A DNA stretch of 64,000 bases from Marinomonas primoryensis (lineage in GTDB: Bacteria > Pseudomonadota > Gammaproteobacteria > Pseudomonadales > Marinomonadaceae): contig NZ_CP054301.1 of NCBI RefSeq assembly GCF_013372285.1, positions 3,624,001 through 3,688,000 on the forward strand, given 5' to 3'. Shown here piece after piece: positions 58,633 through 64,000 of the stretch; position 1 is the stretch's first letter; each line of letters opens with the position of its first letter. The notes beneath the pieces are model-generated. The model was not told the origin of the DNA. It searched no databases and was given only the letters and a program-made list of their open reading frames with translations. The position numbers and the translations under genes are program-made.

Positions 58633-58662
58633 AATAAACGTATCAAACAGACGGTTGGATCA
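58633..58662 (-). promoter_or_regulatory. Predicted ECF-sigma promoter of the lipid operon
   Basis: On the minus strand TGATCC (58662-58657), 18 bases ending in CG, then TTTATT (58638-58633). It has the same TGATCC and CG-T spacing as the rpoE promoter at 58745, which supports one sigma factor for both. Confidence 0.65.
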
Positions 58663-58744
58663 CTATTTTTTTTCGGATGCTATAGACAAAAAGAAAGGCA
58701 CCATTCGATAGACGTATTTTTTCTATTGTTTACTACAATGAAAG

Positions 58745-58774
58745 TGATCCACACTGACACTAGGCTCGTAACTA
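58745..58774 (+). promoter_or_regulatory. Predicted ECF-sigma autoregulatory promoter of rpoE-chrR
   Basis: TGATCC (58745-58750), 18-base spacer ending in CG, TAACTA (58769-58774), 50 bases before the sigma gene. Matches the recalled Rhodobacter RpoE consensus (TGATC-n18-TAAGA-like). Confidence 0.75.
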
Positions 58775-58823
58775 AACCAAATCGCACAAAGCGTCATGAC
58801 CGTCTTCCTTTCTGGAGCAATCA

Positions 58824-59399
58824 ATGGAACGCGCAAAAACATTACAACCCGATGAACAGCGAGTGGCTGACATGTTTGCCATTGCTCAACACAGAGATCA
58901 AGCCGCCTTAGCACGCTTGTTTGATCACTATGTTCCAAGAGTGAGGTCATTTTGTATGGCCGCACAACCCGGTTCTAACATAATGGCCGATGATATTGCT
59001 CAAGAGGTGATGATTCGTATATGGAATAAAGCTCACACCTACAAGCCCGAAGCGGCTTCGCTTAATACGTGGGTTTTTACCTTGGCAAGAAATGCCCGAA
59101 TCGACTATTTACGCAAAAACAGCCGACATCAATCAGACATCGACCCAGAATACTTATGGCGTAATGTGATCGATGAAAATGCTGATCCATTTAAAGACGC
59201 ACAGCAAAAAAGAGATCAAGAACGTATTCAACAAGGATTAGATAAATTGCCATCAGACCAAAAGCAAGTATTAGCAAAAGTATACTTAGAGGGTAAAACC
59301 CATAAAGAAGCCGCCGAAGAGTTATCGCTTCCACTTGGCACAATAAAGTCCCGCGTTCGTCTTGCTTTACACAAACTCACTATTTACGTTAAGAGGTAG
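58824..59399 (+). CDS. rpoE: ECF sigma factor, RpoE/ChrR-partnered type
   Basis: 191 residues. Region 2 (about 25-95, AQEVMIRIWNKAHTYKPEAASLNTWVFTLARNARIDYLRK) and region 4 (about 130-185, LPSDQKQVLAKVYLEGKTHKEAAEELSLPLGTIKSRVRLALHKL). The chrR gene follows six bases later. In Rhodobacter this group answers singlet oxygen. It probably drives its own promoter and the opposite lipid operon. Confidence 0.92.
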   Translation: MERAKTLQPDEQRVADMFAIAQHRDQAALARLFDHYVPRVRSFCMAAQPGSNIMADDIAQEVMIRIWNKAHTYKPEAASLNTWVFTLARNARIDYLRKNSRHQSDIDPEYLWRNVIDENADPFKDAQQKRDQERIQQGLDKLPSDQKQVLAKVYLEGKTHKEAAEELSLPLGTIKSRVRLALHKLTIYVKR

Positions 59400-59404
59400 T
59401 ACCG

Positions 59405-60100
59405 ATGATTAACTACCATCCATCGATAGAAATATTAACCGACTACGCGGCGGGTTCATTGCCTTTGGTACATTCTTTGTGTGTGTCTACGCATTTAGAA
59501 CGTTGCCCAGAATGCCAACAGCAAATTAGAAAACTAGAAATGCTGGGCTCGCACCTTTTTGATCAAGCAAAAACAGAAAGTCGTCAGTTAAGTAATTTGA
59601 AGGACAGCTTCTTCAAGAACCTAGGCGAACAGCCTGTTCAAAAAAGTGTCGATAATCAACCAACGCAAGAAGCCAGCCACAGCCAATGGGACGATTATAA
59701 TATCCCTAGCAGCTTGCGCCAGTTCATTACAAAAGGTTACGACGACCTCACTTGGCTACGCTTATCACCTTCTTTTAAAATTGCGACGCTTTATAACGAA
59801 GAAGGTGGAGCACAAATTGCGCTAACAAGAGTAAAAGCAGGTGCACATATGCCCACTCATACTCACACCGGAGATGAAATCACCTTGGTGTTAGAAGGTG
59901 CTTTTTCTGACGAGAGTGGCGTTTATCGACAAGGTGACTTTATTAATCGCGACGTTAGTCATAAGCATAAGCCCATCGTAACTAAAGATGCCGAATGTAT
60001 TTGCTTAACCGTGTTGGACGCACCAATTGAATTTACAGGTTGGTTCACCCGTCTCTTGAACCCAATCATTCGTCGTTACCACCCGTACTCCCATGTATAA
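59405..60100 (+). CDS. chrR: ChrR-type zinc anti-sigma factor with cupin domain
   Basis: 231 residues. N-terminal zinc anti-sigma domain with ligands His5, His30, Cys34 and Cys37 (HLERCPEC), the ChrR set, and a C-terminal cupin (about 115-215, GAHMPTHTHTGDEITLVLEG, 2nd motif HKHKPIV). The cupin senses the signal and releases the sigma factor. Six bases after rpoE, so co-transcribed. Confidence 0.92.
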   Translation: MINYHPSIEILTDYAAGSLPLVHSLCVSTHLERCPECQQQIRKLEMLGSHLFDQAKTESRQLSNLKDSFFKNLGEQPVQKSVDNQPTQEASHSQWDDYNIPSSLRQFITKGYDDLTWLRLSPSFKIATLYNEEGGAQIALTRVKAGAHMPTHTHTGDEITLVLEGAFSDESGVYRQGDFINRDVSHKHKPIVTKDAECICLTVLDAPIEFTGWFTRLLNPIIRRYHPYSHV

Positions 60101-60190
60101 AAAGGAGCATGATCCAAGCCACCATAGCCAATGATAGGTGCACGATTGTAGACGTTCGCTTAGAACAAGCAAATTTTGTGAAATTCTGGT

Positions 60191-60223
60191 ATAGTCCTTG
60201 TTCAAATTAAAAACAAGGACTAT
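60191..60223. promoter_or_regulatory. Perfect 12-bp palindrome over promoter and ribosome site
   Basis: ATAGTCCTTGTT (60191-60202) and its exact complement at 60212-60223 with a nine-base loop. The left arm overlaps an extended -10 (TGGTATAGT, 60187-60195) and the right arm contains AAGGA, the ribosome site of the gene at 60229. It could be an operator or an RNA hairpin that hides the ribosome site. Confidence 0.6.
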
Positions 60224-60228
60224 TTATC

Positions 60229-60417
60229 ATGGCAACTAAGAAGAAACAGCCGGCCGCTTCGGAGACGTCAGAATCCATTGAAAAGCAAATGCAAGAATTC
60301 CTTGCTCGTGGTGGGCAGATAGATAAAATCAATTCAGGTGTTAGCGGTCAATCTCAGCTCACAGGATCACGCCATATATCTCTAGGAAATAGCAAAACGA
60401 AACCACAGCAAGCTTAA
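60229..60417 (+). CDS. Small SutA-like protein
   Basis: 62 residues, lysine-rich N-terminus (MATKKKQPAASETSES) and the stretch QMQEFLARGGQIDKI, closely like the conserved AMEEFLSRGGKVQEI core of SutA, the RNA-polymerase-binding growth-arrest factor of pseudomonads. It lacks the long acidic N-terminus of SutA, so it is either a minimal paralogue or a different protein with the same short motif. Ribosome site AAGGA; transcription from the promoter in the palindrome. Confidence 0.65.
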   Translation: MATKKKQPAASETSESIEKQMQEFLARGGQIDKINSGVSGQSQLTGSRHISLGNSKTKPQQA

Positions 60418-60576
60418 AAAGTATTTGGTTTATCCAAAATACTCCACGCTATTTTCGTTTGTACGCCAACCCTATAAATGCTGTTTTAAGCCCATTCTGA
60501 AACGCAAATAGGTTGGCGGATCAAATCATTGTTCCAGACAATTCTACAATGACACTCTTACCGACACAGGAATATT

Positions 60577-60780
60577 ATGCTTACCGATTCTGATCGCGCT
60601 TTTTTTCGCCCTAAGTGGCGTCGAGTTGTTGTCACTCTATTATGCGTAGCATGGTCTGCTCTTGAATGGGTATCGAATGAACCAATTTGGGCCACCATCG
60701 CAGTAGGTATTACCCTATATTGTTTGTGGAACTTTTTTTACAAATTCGAAAAAGAAAACGACCACACACCGCCTGACTAG
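60577..60780 (+). CDS. DUF3329 family small membrane protein
   Basis: 67 residues. FFRPKWRRVVVTLLCVAWSALE and IWATIAVGITLYCLWNFFYKFE, two helices; recalled DUF3329 pattern (DRxFFRPxWRR). Ribosome site AGGA before the ATG. Function unknown. Confidence 0.7.
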   Translation: MLTDSDRAFFRPKWRRVVVTLLCVAWSALEWVSNEPIWATIAVGITLYCLWNFFYKFEKENDHTPPD

Positions 60781-60942
60781 TTCGACGATGGCTTACACTC
60801 GCCATCGCCTAAAGCTCATCTAATTTCCCAATCACTATTATGGCTGGTCATATTTTCGCCATACAAACGTCACGACTCTGTCATATTGACGCTCTACTCT
60901 CACTAATAGAACTAAAAATACTTATTAGAGCGGAGCAACACT

Positions 60943-62673
60943 GTGATACAAGTCGAGCAAATGATTGCCAGTAAATCTCCTCAGTTTTTCGATAAAAGCC
61001 CATTTATTACACGCCCTACGTTAAGTGTCTTAAAACGCTTATTCCACGAAAATGAAGTAAACCAATTCCTGGAAAAAAACGACGGCTGTGTTGGCTTCGA
61101 ATTTATTGATCGTATACTGGATCACTTCAACTTTAGTTACCAAGTGAGTCAAGTTGATCGCCGAAATATCCCTGCCAGTGGCCGTATGATGATCATCGCC
61201 AATCATCCTCTCGGTGCTTTAGACGGCTTGGCGTTACTCCGACTCATTGGTGAAATACGTCCGGATGTCAAAATCGTCGCTAATGATCTGTTAATGGGAT
61301 TTGATGGTTTGAAAAGCCTCGTTTTACCCGTCGATAATTTAGGGGGGAAAACGGGGCGTCAGCAACTTAAAGCCATTATGAACTGTCTACACAATGAAGA
61401 AGCCGTGATTATTTTTCCCGCTGGCGAAGTGTCTCGTATGTCGCCAAGTGGCGTAAAAGACCAACAGTGGAATCAGAACTACTTAAAACTGGCGCAAAAA
61501 ACCAATAGTCCATTGCTACCTGTACACATAGGTGGCCGCAATTCCATGTTGTTTTACACCAGCTCACTTTTGTATCGGCCTCTGTCTACACTTCAACTTG
61601 CCAACGAAATGTTTCGCCAAAAGAACCGTAAAATTCCCATGCAAGTAGGCCAGGCGATTCCGATCCAAGAATTGGCTAAGTTGCCATTGAGTGACAAAGA
61701 AAAAAATAAACTGGTAAAACGCCATCTGTACCGTATCGCCAAGGGAAAAAAGCCCCTGCTGAAAACAGAAAAAACGGTTGAGCACCCACAGAATAGACAG
61801 CTAATACGACAAGAACTTAAACAGTCAGAGCACCTTGGTAGCACCAAAGACAACAAACAGATTTACCTGTTCAATTACGACCCTATGTCGGTCACGATGA
61901 AAGAAATCGGGCGTTTACGTGAAATTGCCTTTCGTAAAGTCGGCGAAGGCACAGGAGAACGTTCTGACCTAGATAAATTCGACCAGCACTATCGGCATTT
62001 GGTTTTATGGGATGAAGAAGAATTAGAAATAGTCGGGGCTTATCGTATAGGCGAAGTCGCACGCTACATGAAAGAAGAAAAAACCAATAAAATATACAGC
62101 GCAGAACTGTTCCAATATTCGTGTGATATGGAGCCTTACTTTGAACAAGGCATCGAACTAGGACGAAGCTTTATCCAACCTAAATATTGGGGCAAACGCA
62201 GCTTAGATTATTTATGGTATGGCATTGGCGCTTATCTAGATCGGCATCCAGAAATACGCTACATGTTCGGCCCCGTGAGTTTGAGCAATAGCTACCCACA
62301 AGTGGCAAAAGATTTCATCGTGTCATTCTACCGATTGTATTTCGCAGACAAAGAACACTTAGCGCGCTCTTTTACGCCTTATCAGGTCAATACTGAGCAC
62401 GCTGACATCATTTCAACCCTGTTTAGTGGCAACAATTACGATGAAGACTTCAGGGTTTTAAAAGAACAACTCAGCCATTTTGGCGCCAGTGTGCCAACGC
62501 TGTTTAAGCAATACAGTGAGTTATGTGAGTCGGGCGGAGTTCGCTTCTTAGACTTTGGTGTCGATTCAGACTTTGGCTACTGCGTGGACGGTTTAGTCCT
62601 GGTAGACCTCAATACAGTCAAAGAAGCGAAAAACAAACGCTACCGAGGGCACAACGAAGTGAATCACCTCTAG
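60943..62673 (+). CDS. olsF: Two-domain acyltransferase, OlsF-like (ornithine lipid synthesis)
   Basis: 576 residues, GTG start (GGAG eight bases before). N-terminal PlsC-type domain with NHPLGALD at 87-94 and FPAGEVSR about residue 165; C-terminal GNAT-like N-acyltransferase domain (about 305-500, EIGRLREIAFRKVGEGTG, YRIGEVARY, FIQPKYWGKR, GPVSLSNSYP), the hemolysin/OlsB type. The order and total length match OlsF of Serratia, which makes ornithine lipids alone: the C-terminal half N-acylates ornithine and the N-terminal half adds the second acyl chain. Confidence 0.78.
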   Translation: MIQVEQMIASKSPQFFDKSPFITRPTLSVLKRLFHENEVNQFLEKNDGCVGFEFIDRILDHFNFSYQVSQVDRRNIPASGRMMIIANHPLGALDGLALLRLIGEIRPDVKIVANDLLMGFDGLKSLVLPVDNLGGKTGRQQLKAIMNCLHNEEAVIIFPAGEVSRMSPSGVKDQQWNQNYLKLAQKTNSPLLPVHIGGRNSMLFYTSSLLYRPLSTLQLANEMFRQKNRKIPMQVGQAIPIQELAKLPLSDKEKNKLVKRHLYRIAKGKKPLLKTEKTVEHPQNRQLIRQELKQSEHLGSTKDNKQIYLFNYDPMSVTMKEIGRLREIAFRKVGEGTGERSDLDKFDQHYRHLVLWDEEELEIVGAYRIGEVARYMKEEKTNKIYSAELFQYSCDMEPYFEQGIELGRSFIQPKYWGKRSLDYLWYGIGAYLDRHPEIRYMFGPVSLSNSYPQVAKDFIVSFYRLYFADKEHLARSFTPYQVNTEHADIISTLFSGNNYDEDFRVLKEQLSHFGASVPTLFKQYSELCESGGVRFLDFGVDSDFGYCVDGLVLVDLNTVKEAKNKRYRGHNEVNHL

Positions 62674-62686
62674 CTTTATTGCTAGT

Positions 62687-62821
62687 TCACGACCGTGGAT
62701 CGTGATGGTGACCATGAGAGTGATGATGCTCATGGTCTGAGCGTTTAAAAGCAACCAGATACACAATTTTAATAACCAGCATCACGCTCAATGCAATGAG
62801 AACGATCATTTGAATATCCAT
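62687..62821 (-). CDS. Unannotated 44-residue histidine-rich membrane protein
   Basis: ATG at 62821, stop at 62687. Sequence starts MDIQMIVLIALSVML, one helix (about 5-25, VIKIVYLVAF), and ends with a cytoplasmic or periplasmic tail containing HEHHHSHGHHHD, nine His in 12 residues. GAGGTG lies five bases before the ATG, a strong ribosome site. It is too short for many gene finders. The His cluster suggests binding of Zn, Ni or Cu, an inference. Convergent with olsF, 13 bases apart. Confidence 0.7.
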   Translation of the reverse strand: MDIQMIVLIALSVMLVIKIVYLVAFKRSDHEHHHSHGHHHDPRS

Positions 62822-63135
62822 AAAAACACCTCTTTATTATTGTTGGTGTCTTTTGAGTGTAGAACATTTAAACGCGTCTAATTGTGAATTTACGTCTCAG
62901 GACTGTATTCATTTCGTAAGCCCAATAACAGGGCATTAATACCCAATATAGAGGCGATTTTTACTCAACCAAAGACGGCTTAGACAGCACGTAATACGCT
63001 TTTTATCGGTAGATTAATCACTTAGATAATATGGCGTAAGTTTTGCCTGTTCTTTAATTAAAGAGTCGTTTCTTTAACCCTCAGGCTTTTGCAGTAGCCT
63101 AATTTTTTGTCTATCACTAGGCCATGGAGCTGAAA
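62822..63135. other. Intergenic region upstream of the CBM48 gene
   Basis: About 310 bases holding promoters for the His-rich small gene (minus) and the CBM48 gene (plus). A small stem AGGCT/AGCCT (63082-63099) followed by a T-run (AATTTTTT) lies 37 bases before the CBM48 start and may be an attenuator. No open frame of note. Confidence 0.4.
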
Positions 63136-63441
63136 ATGATCGAGAAAACATATTTAAAAACCAAGCCAAAATGCAAAGTGAAATTTGCCCTATCAGCAGA
63201 CATGATCGGTGACGGCCAGAACGTTTCGGTGGTTGGTGACTTTAACAATTGGGACGCTTCAGCGCACCCATTACGCAAACAAAAGTCGGGCGTCTTTGCT
63301 TCTACCTTAAATCTAGAAATCGATCACACTTACCAATTCCGCTACCTTATTGACAACCAGTACTGGCTAAACGATGACATGGCAGACGCCTATGTACCGA
63401 GCCCTTTAAGCCAAGATTCAAACGGGATATTAAGCCTATAG
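63136..63441 (+). CDS. Stand-alone CBM48/isoamylase early-set domain protein
   Basis: 101 residues from ATG at 63136 (GGAG six bases before, four codons after the first ATG at 63124). VSVVGDFNNWDASAHPLRK and YQFRYLIDNQYWLNDDMAD are the glycogen-binding/AMPK-beta-like pattern. A whole protein with only this domain; presumably binds glycogen or acts as a partner of another enzyme. Followed by a hairpin. Confidence 0.85.
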   Translation: MIEKTYLKTKPKCKVKFALSADMIGDGQNVSVVGDFNNWDASAHPLRKQKSGVFASTLNLEIDHTYQFRYLIDNQYWLNDDMADAYVPSPLSQDSNGILSL

Positions 63442-63450
63442 CTCTCCTAC

Positions 63451-63482
63451 GCCTCTTTTTGTTTTCACTGTCAAAAAGAGGC
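63451..63482. other. 11-bp hairpin after the CBM48 gene
   Basis: GCCTCTTTTTG (63451-63461) pairs with CAAAAAGAGGC (63472-63482), loop of ten. A short T-poor tail follows, so terminator activity is possible but not certain. Confidence 0.5.
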
Positions 63483-63614
63483 GATTCTTCTGATCAAAAA
63501 TCTTTTTTTTGACTGGCTTATTCACGCCATAAACGGCTCGTAAGCGTCCTCTTCACGCCTTCCTCTTGATACTCGACTGCCATTGCAGATCAAAAATGTG
63601 TACAATGTTTTTTA

Positions 63615-63643
63615 TTGAACGTACGTTTAACAAAAAATATTAA
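63615..63643 (+). promoter_or_regulatory. betB promoter with overlapping TetR-type operator
   Basis: TTGAAC (63615-63620), 17-base spacer, TATTAA (63638-63643). The -35 box lies in a palindrome TTGAACGTACGTTTAA (63615-63630, perfect core AACGTACGTT), the type of site that BetI binds in choline-oxidation operons. Confidence 0.65.
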
Positions 63644-63699
63644 TACCTCGATGGTTCCATACAGAACATCGAAACAGACTAACCAATAAGAGGCACATC

Positions 63700-64000
63700 A
63701 TGGCACATCAGCAGCAATACATTCACGGCCGCTACCATGCATCCACCAGCGGAGAGCACTTTGAAACCATTAACCCTGCCACAGGGGAAGTGATTGCAAC
63801 CGTTGAGCACGCCGGTCAAGCCGAGCTAGATGCTGCTGTTGAATCCGCCAAGAAGGGGCAAAAAGTCTGGGCCGCAATGAGCCCTGTTGAACGTGGCCGT
63901 ATCCTTAAAAAAGCAGCCGAATTACTGCGTGAAAACAACGAAGTACTCGCACGCTTAGAAGTACTAGACACCGGTAAACCGCTTCAAGAAGCCATTTGTG
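63700..64000 (+). CDS. betB: Betaine aldehyde dehydrogenase (partial, 5' part)
   Basis: The first 100 residues are in the window: [44 protein letters not shown] and [13 protein letters not shown], the N-terminal NAD-binding part of BetB. Oxidises betaine aldehyde to glycine betaine, an osmoprotectant. AGAGG lies about nine bases before the ATG. betI is not upstream of it here; it may be downstream or elsewhere. Confidence 0.92.
   Translation, partial: MAHQQQYIHGRYHASTSGEHFETINPATGEVIATVEHAGQAELDAAVESAKKGQKVWAAMSPVERGRILKKAAELLRENNEVLARLEVLDTGKPLQEAIC

Noticed and set aside
60110..60115. Third TGATCC as an RpoE promoter after chrR
   Set aside because: 18 bases later the sequence is ATAGGT, without the CG-T pattern shared by the two real candidates.
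63583..63606. TTGCAG...TACAAT as betB promoter
   Set aside because: Spacer of only 12 bases; the TTGAAC-n17-TATTAA pair downstream is better.

Overview
The window looks like a piece of a gammaproteobacterial chromosome from the Oceanospirillales, most likely Marinomonas or a close relative. The basis is gene order (yggS-proC-yggT, pyrB-pyrC' with pyrR-ruvX-yqgE, nrdR-ribD, nusB, thiL-pgpA, coaD-fdx), the marine-type protein repertoire and the moderate GC; no search was run, so the genus is an inference. Most genes are ordinary core genes on the minus strand. 

Layout: 1-5 kb holds the start of a UgpB-type glycerol-3-phosphate binding protein, then a MASE1/CHASE hybrid histidine kinase with its own Hpt protein. 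5-9 kb holds tRNA-Phe, trmL, a one-pore K+ channel and a convergent NhaP2-type K+/H+ antiporter, then ferredoxin and coaD. 9.7-17.4 kb is the yggT-proC-yggS block, a degenerate GGDEF protein, and pyrC' (inactive dihydroorotase homologue), pyrB, pyrR, ruvX and yqgE. 18-29 kb has a 2OG-Fe(II) oxygenase, TauE-like permease, pgpA, thiL, DUF6172, an MFS carrier, nusB, ribD, nrdR, a DMT exporter and ettA. 

29.2-33.1 kb is an AT-richer accessory island: a SIR2-HerA (Nezha-type) anti-phage pair in a 4-bp-overlapping operon, a dead COG2944-type antitoxin gene and two copies of a 73-bp palindromic repeat (a third, diverged copy lies at 19.8 kb). 33-52 kb carries amino-acid aminotransferase/exporter/Lrp genes, a chemoreceptor with a perfect FNR/Anr box upstream, a DUF2868 membrane protein paired with a DUF3482 GTPase, PlsC, two EAL proteins, the psuK-psuG pseudouridine pair, rlmF, and a LysR/DMT pair. 

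52-60 kb is the most coherent functional block: an ECF sigma factor (RpoE/ChrR type) and its ChrR zinc-cupin anti-sigma factor face an operon of NTF2-like protein, SDR, FAD amine oxidase-like protein, DUF1365, Cfa methyltransferase, DUF2878, an unknown exported protein and a DUF3833 lipoprotein. Both directions start at matching TGATCC-18 bp-T promoters, which suggests a singlet-oxygen type lipid-modification regulon. 

60-64 kb has a small SutA-like protein behind a 12-bp perfect palindrome, a DUF3329 protein, a two-domain acyltransferase resembling OlsF (ornithine lipid synthesis), an unannotated 44-aa His-rich membrane protein, a stand-alone CBM48 protein and the start of betB with a TetR-type operator over its promoter.
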